Assembly (NCBI RefSeq): GCF_036711975.1
Contig: NC_091966.1
Coordinates: forward strand, 39,191,501-39,255,500
DNA length: 64,000 bases
DNA from: Onthophagus taurus
Taxonomy: Eukaryota; Arthropoda; Insecta; Coleoptera; Scarabaeidae
Direction of reading: 5' to 3'
The position numbers were made by a program, and so were the translations under genes. The notes beneath the pieces are model-generated. The model was not told the origin of the DNA. It made no database searches and saw only the letters and a program-made list of their open reading frames with translations. This document shows positions 45,905 through 58,200 of the stretch, in pieces. Each line of letters starts with the position of its first letter. The first letter of the stretch is position 1.

Positions 45905-47335
45905 CCTTAACCAGAAAACATGTCAATATTGGTTGACACTTTATTCCCAGACCATCCTGTGGTAAGTGCAACAACCGTAATGGACCATGCCAGTGCGAAC
46001 GGTATTCCCTTATTCATAAAAGATATCAGAAGTTGATATCCGTAGAGAAAGCTATGAAAAGAAAAAATCCAGGTCCTGAAGCCTTCAAGGTAACTGTAGC
46101 GTTTAATATCTGCCCAAGTGAAGGTGTCTTCTGCGAAACATAGACGATTAAAACATTACGCGCTATCTCATTTAGATTCCTCTACTTGCTAGACTCAGCA
46201 GAGAAATTCTTCTAGAAGCCGCTGTGGCCAAACAACGCTATTAAAGCTATAAGAGGGTGAACACCTATGCTAAGACCCAACTTATAAACACTTACTTTAG
46301 ATCCATTGTTGTCTTGGCCACTCTAGACATATGCAATGCTTTTAACTCCGACAGCCCTGAAAAATGACTTTCCTACCCCAGATCAATCATGAGGATCACA
46401 AAAACTATCACAATAATCGAAGGCCCCTAAACCAAACGAATGACATGTGTAGTCGCGTAAGGATTTGCCCTGGATACAGAACTCTGGAACGTCTTTTATG
46501 ATAGAGTGCTCCGTTTAGCAATGTCTGAAAACGTTTTCCTCGTTTCGCTGGCTATTGCTTTCTCAATTGCTAACACCCGAATTACCAACTGAACATCTCT
46601 AAAGTACCTGCGAATAACACTGGACAATAGACTCACCCTCCGGAAACACCCTCCAAGGGTCTGCAACACAGCGAGAAGGGTTACTGCAATGTTAAGCTGA
46701 ATAATGGTAAATTGTGGAGGGCCAACTGCTTCTAAACGAAGACTCTGGATAGACGTGGGCAGCTCTATTATGCTGTATGGGTATGAGGTACGGTTTGATA
46801 AGCTGACGAGCGATATTCGAAGATGATTTATTACTTAGAGAAGAAGCGCCCTTAGAAGTACTACCGCTTTCAAAACCGTGTCTGGTCCAGTAGTGCATAT
46901 TGTCGCCGTTGTGCCCCCGGTCGATTTAACGGCCACGAAGAGAAAAAGAATCTATGATACTAAGGCAACAGACTGAATTACGAGATTGCTAAACAGACTG
47001 AAGCTTGCAAACAGGCCAGACAGAATAGTCACTTATGCTGCCTAGTAGGCAATAGGGCTTATCTCGAATGTGATGAGTGATGACTGACGGTTAATTTCTA
47101 CTCCATTTAGTTCCTAACACAACAAGGATACCGCCAGAAATATTTATGGAAGATAGGAAAAGTGAACAGCCTCGCGTCACTTTACAAGGATGTTGAATAT
47201 GATCATGCTGAGTACACTATGTTCAAGTGCTGCTGGTGGAAAGCGGATCGAGACATGTGAAATCGGCAACATAATGCCTGATACCATTGCTGGCCGTATA
47301 TTAACAGTATGGTTAATAAAGAATAGCTAAAAACT
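45905..47335 (+). mobile_element. Decayed R1-like non-LTR retrotransposon
   Basis: Plus-strand remnants in order: PLFIKDIRS with KAMKRKNPGPEAFKV (about 46010-46095), matching the 'K..KSPGPDG' start of R1-type RTs. Then AQGSALDTELWNVLYDRVLRLAM (46460-46530; functional form PQGSxLGPxLWN). Then LKYLRITLDNRLTLRKHPP (46595-46655). Last is a C-terminal DHAEYTMFKCCWWKADRD segment near 47200 with a following PDTIAGRIL (47280). Stops interrupt every segment. Confidence 0.75.
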
Positions 47336-47443
47336 GTAAACTTGTAGAAGGAGATCCTTATATTTTAGTTTTTCTTTTAATGTTTTTTGACGATCCAATA
47401 GGGACAAAAGGTTTAGGTGGTTGAAGATGGGAAAAGCAAAGGG

Positions 47444-47575
47444 TTATAGCTAATTTCTCCAATCCGTCATTGCACAACCCCTCTTATAGATATAACACAA
47501 TTTTTTGTTAAGAGCGGTAAGACTCGGCCTTAAATTTTATAGGCTGTGCAATGACGAATTGGAGAAATTCCTTAT
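47444..47575. mobile_element. Small palindromic element, 132 bp
   Basis: 'ttatagctaatttctccaat' plus 'ccgtcattgcaca' at the left is mirrored at 47541-47575 by 'tgtgcaatgacgaattggag' plus 'aaattccttat', with two or three differences. The arms are about 32 bp with a centre of about 65 bp. No coding content. Confidence 0.75.
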
Positions 47576-48121
47576 CTAGAAGAACGATTTGGGTATATTG
47601 ACGCTGCCTAGCCAAGATGGCATAAACGCCAAAGTGGTAACTTTTTACTTATCAGTATTTTCAAATCTGCGTCCAACAGTTAAAGCGACATAATTCGATA
47701 TAACATTTTTTTTTGTTTCCTGAAAAGTTAAGTAAATATCGTTTATGTCGTTTTTTTCTAGCTTTGTCATTGTACCCTCTCATTATTAGCACAATAATTC
47801 GTTCTTTTTAATTAAGAACCATCAGATCGTAGAGAAATGATATACTTTGCTGAGCTTTTCAAAACACATAAACTTACTGAAACGTGTTAATGTCAAAATC
47901 TAAATACGCCAAATGTCAAATATTGCAAACATATTGAAGAGTAGGTTCCCATAATGAAATATATACAGAGTGTTGCATTTAAAACTCCAAAATGACTCTT
48001 ATTATTAGAGAAACGGTAAATTTAGCAACATAGCGAATGTTATTTTAGAGGGAATTAGACGATTTTAGACTTTTGTTCCACTCTGTATAATAAATAATTT
48101 AATTTTTTAATAAATACTATA

Positions 48122-49101
48122 CAGGGTGATTCACATAAGAACCGACACAGAACAGGGACATGTAGAGGACAATAAATTAAGACGATTTAACACAACTTAT
48201 CTCTATACTAAGTTGTACTCCTGAGGAGTTATAGGCCTTCAAAGTTGGGTCTTAAATTTTTAAAACATTGAATATCTTCGTAATACATTAAGTTAGAAAA
48301 ACCAAATTTGGTATACGTTATGAGTGTACCGAGGGTATTAATTGGTTGAGCAAGTTGTTAAGCAAGTTGAGACCAATTGAGGCATTTGAAAGGGTTGATT
48401 ACGGGTGCTGGTCCCCTAAATTTTGACAGATTTTTTTAACCTTTTGGTGGATTTACCAGATTATTACCTGATTTCATGTGGAATTTAATTCTAGAACTTT
48501 TTCTACTCTTATTATTTTTTAAAAAACATTGTCGTTTTCATAAAAAACTCAAATAACTAAAGAATTTCGTTAATGCTACTTAAAATCATCAAAAATTCAG
48601 TAGTCGGCTGTGAAATTGTACGTCAAACTTGACAAATAGGTTATAAAACCTTATAAAGTTATTTGACGACAAGGTTTTATAACCTATTTGTCAAGTTTGA
48701 CGTACAATTTCATAGCTGACTACTGAATTTTCGCTTATTTTAAGCAACATTACGAAATACGTGGGTTTAATTATTTAAGTTTTCTATGAAAACGACAAAG
48801 TTTTTTAAAAAATAATAAGAGTAAGAAAAGTTTTAGAATTAAATTCCACATAAAATGAAGTAGTTAGGGTACCATCACCTTTAACCCTTTCGTTACTAAG
48901 AGCGTACGCATACGTTTTTGTATATGTGGGCTAAATGTATTACGAAGATATTGAACTTTTTAAAAATTTAAGAGCCATCTTTGAAGACCTATAACTCCTC
49001 AGGTGTACAACTTAATATAGAGGTAAGTTACGTTAAATCATCTTAATTTATTGTCCTCTACATGTCCCTGCTTTGTGTCGGTTCTTATGTGAATCACCCT
49101 G
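48122..49101. mobile_element. 980-bp foldback element with CAGGGTGATTCACATAAG ends
   Basis: TA|CAGGGTGATTCACATAAG at the left is matched exactly by its reverse complement at the right, ending CACCCTG|TA. The inverted match continues, with mismatches, through nearly the whole element. Examples are 'ggacatgtagaggacaataa' against 'ttattgtcctctacatgtcc', and, at the centre, 'gtacgtcaaacttgacaaat' near 48620 against its complement near 48695. Single ends of relatives occur at about 40297 ('acagggtgtttaaac') and 56085 ('gaatcaccctgta'). TA flanks suggest a mariner-type MITE. Confidence 0.88.
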
Positions 49102-49109
49102 TATATTTA

Positions 49110-51295
49110 TACGGTATATTAATACTTATATTCGTAATTATTTAACTGTAAAAACACGTGTTGTTTATTGGTTATTTAAATTGATATCGCCTGTTTAAAT
49201 ACAAAGTTAAAATTACTTACTCGAAGCTTTCCCCTTGAAAATTATCCGAAATATGTTCACCTGAACAGGATAGCTGAAAATTATCCTGCGCGATCGATTG
49301 TGGCACATTCATTACTGGATCTGGATGGCTTCCTCAAACCCCTGATAAGTGACACTTGCCGCTTTTATTGATTTTCCCTTATTTTTAGATGTTTGCTTTC
49401 ATCCTTCAAGGACTTGTTTAGGTGCGATTCAAACAAATTATTTTTTATAACATTTCTTTTTCTTTACATTATTATTTCTAATATTATAGTTTATATTTAT
49501 TTATTTTTAATACGTATTAGCTAAGTAGATAAGATTTTATTTTATCATTTTATCTATTTAAAATAAACAAATTTAGTTTGCGATTAATGCATTAATTTAT
49601 TTTCTAATTAATTTATTAAGAATAAAAATAATCGCAATGATTGAGCAAATCTAAAAAAAACTGATTCATAATTCGAATCCATTGAAAACAGTAACACGAT
49701 TACACATTATAAGCAAATATACACTTAAAACTGTCGTGATAATTAATTTCCTCGCGATTACGAGAGGATCACCCCATTTACGTTATCGGGATTCTCGGAC
49801 TTACGCTCTTTGAACCATAAATACATCATTTAAAAAGTTAATCTCGGTCATTTTGATTTTCGGTGTAGGTCAAATTATTTTTATTTTAATTAGGTACCTT
49901 TTTATTATATAACTTTGTCTTTAATCGAACAAGTTTTATTAACTCAATTATATTTTTTAAAGGAGTTGGGAAGGTGACAAGTACGCACATGTTATGAATA
50001 ATAACCAGAAATCCGTATTTACAAAGAAAGTGTTTATAGTAAATGTAAATAAACCTTCGCGAATCGCGCAATTTATTTTTTTGTATATAAATGAACGACA
50101 AATAAACACTAGCAAATCCTAAAAAAAAAATTTAAATCAATACATTATACCCATCCTTTTTCTTGATCAATCCATTTGCATTGAAATGAGATGCAAATGA
50201 TTTCTTTTTATTTTTAAACACTTAATAGCTGCGATTAAAATTTTATCAAATAACAAATTTTTACTCTTGGTTGAAATCGAAACGACGTTATATGTACATA
50301 TTATTATCGTGTTATGTGATATTACCTAATATAACATGTAGAGGACATCGATATACACATCGAAAAATGGCGTGATCCTCGACGCTATCTTTATTTTAGA
50401 AACCGTGGCACGAGATGAGGGAATGCGCCGAGAGAGCAAAAAAAAACTATAGGAGGAACGAGTATCAAGGTCAGAAAACGGGGAGCGTTTTGAGTTGATT
50501 GTATCTGTGTCGTGTTAGACCAGAAAATAGTGTTATTTCCTTTTTTATACGTCAAATTACCGGAACTCGTCAAGTTCAACTCTCACATTTTATAACATTT
50601 ATGTAATAGGAAACTTTCATCGAATCAATTAGAAGATTTTAAGTGTAAACGATAACGATGCAATTTAATGAATCCAAAATTTAACAAATTCAAAAAAATC
50701 ATTCGTTTACATAATAAAAGAAAAGATTACGTCTTTCCTCATTTTATTAAATTGATTAAAATTAAATTTTTACCCTACATTTACCTAAATAAGTAGTTAT
50801 AGTTAATTTGTGTATCATGTTGAAAAAAAAATTACAGATTGTTTTTGTTGCCGTGATTTTCATGGTTATGTTGTTATTGGAAAATAGCGATAAATTGGTG
50901 GCAATTTTATGCATGATATCGAAATTAACGTCAAATAACAAGAAACGTAAAAGTATTTTTATTAAATTAAAACAGGAATAACGTTAAATCCCATAGTTTG
51001 AAAAAGCCAAGGATTGTATTGTAATATTGTTAAAAGGAATAGGTTTGTATATCTTAGGTTCTGTGCATTTATAGTAAAAGGGACCCTTCTGGCAGTTTAT
51101 ATTTCCAAAAAATGCCAAAATAAGGATTTTAACTTCTGGAAAATGATAATTTTCACAGATGAGAGAAAAACAAGAGGCAGGAGTCTGAAATCTTCATTTT
51201 ATAACTGCAATATTAACTGTCTAAGGGTGTATAAACATTTTGAAAAACAAAATTGAGCAATGTGCAGAAAAATTGTGATGTTTATGAGATTTTAT
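49110..51295. other. Intergenic AT-rich sequence, no gene recognised
   Basis: A slightly CG-richer stretch lies at about 50340-50580, but no splice-consistent coding exon or known motif was found. Short open frames here have low-complexity composition. Confidence 0.4.
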
Positions 51296-51299
51296 CTTT

Positions 51300-53190
51300 T
51301 AAGTTTTGAATCGGTGGCGATTTTTCAAAACGGTTTATTGCATTAAAAAGAGGATATTTTAATTAATAATTGGGAATATTTCCACAAGGATCCTTCAAGA
51401 AATGAATTTTATAGCGAATTTTGAAAGTTATCGATGAAAATTGCAAAATCGAAAATTTTATCAAAACTTCAAATATTGTTTTCTCGAAAACTAAAAGTTA
51501 TTTTTCAAAACGTATTGGTTCATCGGAAAGAGGACAGTCTTATTAACACTTTGGGAAATTTTCATACTCATATTGCAAGATATGGATTTTATACGAATTT
51601 TTAAAACTTAATCGGTGTAAAATTGCAAAATTCGAAAAAATTGTTGATGACTTCAAAAACTTATTTCTGAAAAACTAAAAGAGATTTTTCAAAACGGCTT
51701 GTAGCATTAGAAAGAGGACACTTTAATTAATAATGGGTGATATTTCCACAAGGATCCTTCAAGTAATGAATTTTATAGCGAATTTTGAAAGTTATCAATG
51801 AAAATTGCAACATCGAAAATTTTATCAAAACTTCAAATATTGTTTTCTCAAAAACTAAAAGCTATTTTTCAAAACGGGTTGGTTCATTGGAAAGAAGACA
51901 CTTTTATTAACACTTTGGGAAATTTTCATGGTTATATTCCAAGAAATGGATTTTATACGAATTTTTAAAACTTAATCGGCGTAAAATTACAAAATTCGAA
52001 AGAATCCCGATCATTTCAAAAATTTTTTTTTCAATTACCAAAAGTGATTTCTCAAAACGGCTTTTTGCATTAAAAAGAGGATACTTTAATCAATAATTGG
52101 TGATATTTCCACAAGAATCCTTCAAGAAATTAATTTTATAGCGAATTTTGAAAATTATCGATGAAAATTGCAACATCGAAAATTTTATTAAAACTTCAAA
52201 TATTATTTTCTCAAAATCTAAAGTTATTTTTCAAAACGTGTTGGTTCATTGGAAAGAGGACACTCTTATTAACACTTTGGGAAATTTTCATGCTCATATT
52301 CCAAGAAATGGATTTTATACGAATTTTTAAAAATTAATTGGCGTAAAATTGCAAAATTCGAAAAAATTGTCAATTATTTCAAAATTCTTTTCTCAAGAAC
52401 CTAAAGTGATTTCTCAAAACGGCTTTTTGCATTAAAAAGAGGAAACTTTAATTAATAATTGGTGATATTTCCACAAGGATCCTTCAAGAAATGAATTTTA
52501 TAGCGAATTTTGAAAGTTATCGATGAAAATTGCAACATCGATAATTTTATCTAAACTTCAAATACTGTTTTCTCAAAAACTAAAAGTTATTTTTCAAAAC
52601 TTGTTGATTCATTGGAAAGAGGACACTCTTATTAACACTTTAGGAAATTTTCATACTCGTACTCCAAGAAATGGATTTTATACGAATTTTTAAAACATAA
52701 TCGGCGGAAATTACAAAATTCGAAAAAATTGTCGATCATTTCAAAAATTTATTTCACAAATACTAAAAGTGATTTTTCAAAACGGCTTGTTGCATTAAAA
52801 AGAGGACACTTTAATTAATAATTGGTGATATTTCCACAAGGATCCTTCAAGAAATTAATTTTATAGCGAATTTTGAAAATTATCGATGAAAATTGCAACA
52901 TCGAAAATTTTATCAAAACTTCAAATATTGTTTTCTCAAAAACTAAAAGTTATTTTTCAAAACGGGTTGGTTCATTGGAAAGAAGACACTTCTATTAGCA
53001 CTTTGGGAAATTTTCATACTCATATTTCAAGAAATGGATTTTATACGAATTTTTAAAACTTAATCAGCGAAAATTACAAAATTTGAAAAAATTGTCGATC
53101 ATTTCAAAATTTATTTCTCAAGAACTGAAAGTGATTTTTCAAGACGGTTTTTTGCATTAAAAAGAGGATACTTTAATTAATAATCGAAAG
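51300..53190. repeat. Tandem array, 362-bp dimeric repeat (two related halves of about 181 bp), about five copies
   Basis: 'aagaggatactttaattaat' (or a close variant) recurs at about 51348, 51712, 52077, 52438, 52801 and 53162, a period of 361-364 bp. Each 362-bp unit has two related halves. One contains 'tgatatttccacaaggatcc' and 'tttatagcgaattttgaaag'. The other contains 'ggaaattttcatactcatat' and 'ttttatacgaatttttaaaa'. Each half ends with a 'ttctcaaaaactaaaagtga'-like box. Transposon ends were not found on either side. Confidence 0.9.
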
Positions 53191-53199
53191 TGATAACAG

Positions 53200-55282
53200 C
53201 GACAGTTTCTGTTAGTAATGAATGTGATGATGAATTATAAGCGAAGAAAAAAAAGTCCTATTGGGGTTGAATTTGACTATTATCTGCAGTGTCCAATACC
53301 TAAAAGAGATACTAATTCCTGTGAAGTACTAAGTAATAGGTTTTTAATATCTGCTTTTACTCTTCTAACAATAAATCATCAAAAATATTTGAAATTTCTA
53401 CTATCATTCTTGAGTGATTAGAGATTTTCTAATATTTCGGAGGATGTTCGAATACTGAGTTTGTATACTGTATATATTATAACGTAACTTAATAATTCTC
53501 TAATTTAAACAATTTTTGTAAACTTTATTGATAATTTCTGTAATTGCATTAATTTTTAATTGCTTACTGGTTGACGTTAGACGTGAAATTTATTCGAATG
53601 ACGTGGAACACAAAACGTAAAAAATTATCACAAATTGTTCTTATATACATATGTATTAATCATTGTTTTATACTTAACCTTTTGCCATTGCTCATATTAA
53701 TGCGCGTGGATAATTTTAAAGATCTCCAAAAAGAAGTTATCAACGAAAAAAGGTTAAGATTTATGACTTATGACAGTTCTAAACTGTCATGTCAAATGTC
53801 AATATTTTAACGTAATGTCATTATCGACGTTCGTACAAATGAACCAATTTCGAATTTCCTAAATAGAAATTTGGATTCTTAACAATTAAAATTTTAATAA
53901 AAATGTAGTCCACAAATTTGCAAATATCTTTGAATCTCAACTTATCTATTATAAGAATAATATTTTAGTATACTATATTTTCTCACTACCTTGTCAACTT
54001 GTTGTAAAGTTAGTAGCAGTTGATAAGATTAACAGGGAATTTTATTATATCATGTTTTGAATTATCGTTATGTCAAATTGACGTTTGAACTTTCGATATA
54101 CAAAAAGATTTAATTCAATTTTATAATTACACTTAAATAATTGAAATTGGACACCTAATTGATTAGTTTTATTAGATTGTAAGAATCGTTTTTAAAAGTA
54201 TATGTATGTATGTATGTATTCGATTCTTAACCTCAATTATCTAGTTACCGAAAATGTTAGTAGAAATCAAAAAACGACACAAATTTAATAGAAACAATGA
54301 TAACAATGATCAGTTACGACCTCGCTAACCTGGTTACGACAAACTTTTTAAAATTCGTCCTTTGCTAAGTAAAGTAAGAGATCTATGTACAAATATGCTT
54401 AACTTTAAAGCAATACAATCCAATAAGGTAACCGTTTTGAGTGCTATATCTGGTTTCAGTTACGATTTTGATTTTTATATTGGACCTATTGAACGTAGCA
54501 GCCCAATTGAGATTGATGATTTTTTTGTAGTAATCCATTTTCAAAGATATCATTAAACTTAAAATCAATTAAGTCATTTCTTTTCGTTTTCGTTTAACTC
54601 ACGATAAATTCTTATCTCATAATTTTGTAACAATTTGTTATGGTGATAACATTTTCCCAATCGTAAACTCCAAGATGATCCGACTTTCGTTTCGTCACAA
54701 ATCCAATCTGACGCAACTTTCCACCAAGTTAACATCTCAAAGAAAGAACTAATTTGGCAATTTTATATTATTTACCCAATTACACTCTTCTTTTTCATGA
54801 TTAAAAGCAATTTATTTTCCACAACACATAAATCGCGCGATTCGAGATAGCAACGAACCTAAATATAACTTAATCGAAATAATTTTAGTTTAACATTTAA
54901 AGTAAATTCTTAAAATAGATTTAATTTCTACATACATTTCCTCTGTTTTTTTTTAATTTTTGAGATTTATTGCAGTCGATTTGAACCAAGTTTTGCCTGT
55001 ACTTGCAAACTCGATTATACAATTACGTTCGGTGCTTGTGCACTAAACGTACGGTTCCAAGTCGGGTTAATTCAATTTAACGTCGTTTACTTGAGTAAAA
55101 CACGCCACTTTTTAATAACACTATATCATGATGTCCTTTCAATTGATGTAATCTTTAATGTAATAATATTTCTGGTTTAGGTACTTTTAAGTATCGTTTG
55201 AAATGATAATAATCTTAATTATATCATTTTATTAATTATATTTGATTGAATATTTTTATTAAATAATTAAATTAATTTTTTT
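53200..55282. other. Intergenic AT-rich sequence downstream of DRC11
   Basis: Several short open frames are present but none resembles a family. The last few hundred bases are the 3' flank of the minus-strand DRC11 gene. Confidence 0.4.
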
Positions 55283-58200
55283 TTATTTTTTTGCATTGGC
55301 TTGTTTGGCTTGAAATTCAAGAATTTCCTGTTCAAGCATTTCAATGGCTCGTAACCTTCTCTTGCACATGATGGTCTTCGCGTGCCAAACTTCCATGGCT
55401 TCTTCCTCTTCTTTATAAATTGGCGTATACCTAGCTAAAGCGTTTATTAACTCGAAAGGGCTTAAAGTTTGAACTCTTAATTGTACCATTCGTTTAATCG
55501 TCATTACCTCAGATACACTTTTAACAATAGGACCTAAAAATAGTTTATTATGAGGATTTAAATTTAAATTACCTATGCCAAGTTAGCCCCAAATTTATCT
55601 CCTCCCAATTAAATAGGATTTTGTATGTAATGCATTTTATTTATAACAAAAAGCCCTCCTTTCAATCGATTTCGATGAACAATATCTCATTCGAAAGCTT
55701 AATCATTTTCCAATGCGAGAATTTGAAATATCTTTTGAGTTCGAAGGTACAATACCACTCAAAAGTTTTTGATTGGATTAACAAATTTTCTACAAACGTG
55801 TTTTTCTTAAAAACTATTGCTTGGTTCAAAGTTTTGTAAGAAACCAATTGATAGATAATTGATCACTTTATACGAAAATACTGCCCGTTTGACAAAATTA
55901 GCAATGGCATAGACAACATTTTTAGAAAAGGGCTTTTTATTGCAGATAATGTTTAATTTTAAAGAAATTTTGACCCGCTATATCTTGTTAAGGAGGCATT
56001 TGCGACCCGATGTATATTAAGACTATTCATCTTAATTTTTCTTGTATTATCTACTCTAGAAGTCTGTCAGCGGTTTTTTGAATCACCCTGTATATACATC
56101 CTTTGGTTTTTCTCACATAACTTTTCTAATACTGGATGAATCTTCACATAATTTTCAGACAATACATAACCAGTGAATAGAATTATATTATACTTCAGAG
56201 GTCACTATATGGCAAAGCATAGAGGTGTGACAAATTTTTTTGAAAATCGATGCCAGGCCTAGAAATAACTTTGTATGTTAATGGTAACATTCGGAAATCG
56301 GAGCATATTACAAAAAAACTTTTAGAACAAAAATTGTAGCAAATTTTATTCTTAACAATATTGCTCTCTTGCACTTTTGCTCTCAGATGCATAGATCTTG
56401 AGAAAAGTACGAAACTATGAAATTTTGATGAATTCGTTGTTTTACAAGTAGTTAATGGTATCATTTGGGAATTGGAGCATATTAGAAAAAAATATTTATA
56501 ACAAAAGTTGTTGCCAATTTTATTCTTAACAGTATTGCTCTCTTGCACTTTTGCTCTCAGATGCATAGATATTGAGAAAAGTACGAAACTATGAAATTTT
56601 GATGAATTCGTTGTTTTACAAGTAGTTAATGGTATCATTTGAGAATTGGAGCATATAACAAAAAAACTTTTATAATAAAAGTTGTTGCAAATTTTATTCT
56701 TAGCAGTATTGCTCTCTTGCACTTTTGCTCTAATATCCATAGATATCGAGATAAATACGAAAATATGAGAATTTGATGAATTCGTTGTTTTACACTTGCT
56801 AATGATAACATTTGGGAATCAGATCATATTACAAAAAAACTTTTAGAACAAAAGTTGTAGCAAATTTTATTCTTAACAATATTGCTTTTTTGCATTTTTG
56901 CTCTAAGATACATAGATATCGAGATAAATACGATAATATGAAAATTTGATGAATTCGTTGTTTTACACTTGCTAATGATAACATTTGGGAATCGGAGCAT
57001 ATTACAAAAAAACTTTTAGAACAAAAGTTGTAGCAAATTTTATTCTTAACAATATTGCTCTCTTAGACTTTTGCTCTAATATCCATAGATATCGAGATAA
57101 ATACGAAAATATGAGAATTTTATGAATTCGTTGTTTTACACTTGTTAATGATAACATTTGGGAATCAGATCATATTACAAAAAAACTTTTAGAACAAAAG
57201 TTGTAGCAAATTTTATTCTTAACAATATTGCTTTCTTGCATTTTTGCTCTAAGATACATAGATATCGAGATAAATACGATAGTATGAAAATTTGATGTAT
57301 TCGTTGTTTTACACTTGCTAATGATAACATTTGGGAATCGGAGCATATTACAAAAAAACTTTTAGAACAAAAGTTGTAGCAAATTTGATTCGTAACAATA
57401 TTGCTCTCTTGCACTTTTGCCCTCAGATATGCAAATATAGAGATAAATACGAAAATAAGAAAATTTGATGAATTCGTTGTTTAAGTTGTTTTACAGTTGC
57501 TAATGATAACATTTGGGAATCGGAGCATATCACAAAAAAACTTTTAAAACAAAAGTTATAGCAAATTTTATTCTTAACAATATTGCTTTCTTGCACTTTT
57601 GCTCTAAAATACATAGATATCGAGATAAATACGAAAATATGAAAATTTGATGAATTCGTTGTTTTACACTTGCTAATGATAACATTTGGGAATCGGAGCA
57701 TATTACAAAAAAACTTTTAGAACAAAAGTTGTAGCAAATTTTATTCTTAACAATATTGCTCTCTCACAGTTTTGCTCTGAGATACATAGATATCGAGATA
57801 AATACGAAAATATGAAAATTTGATGAATTCGTTGTTTGATAATGATAATGTTCGGAAATCGGAGCATATTACAAAAAAACCTTTGGAACGAAAGTTGTGG
57901 CAAATTTTATTGTTAACAATATTGTTCTTTTACACTTTTGCTCTCAGATGCATAAATATCGAGAAAAATTCGAATAAGTGAAAATTAGAAGAAATCGTAG
58001 TTTTACATATTGTTGAGGACTGTACAAGTTTAACGAGAAAGAATTGAGATCGGGCGTTTTATGATTTCGATAGAAGAAACTATGGTGAGTCTAATGACGT
58101 ATAGCTCATGATAATCAAGTACATAATTTACGAGTTATAACCACCTAAAAAGCGTCATTTTTGTGTTATTTGCTTGTATCTTCTCAATATTATGTCGTTT

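Noticed and set aside
47966-48085. Possible 120-bp MITE with TA|CAGAGTG ends
   Set aside because: Only 7 bp of inverted match. The right side looks like a solo Tc1-type end, so a separate element is not well supported.
56195-57903. Series of minus-strand open frames with repeated 'FKVFL'-like and 'ICSDSQM'-like sequence, suggesting a repeat protein
   Set aside because: They arise from the 173-bp tandem repeat read in one frame. Unit length is not a multiple of three, frames shift between units, and the reversed copies at 60-62 kb give different peptides.
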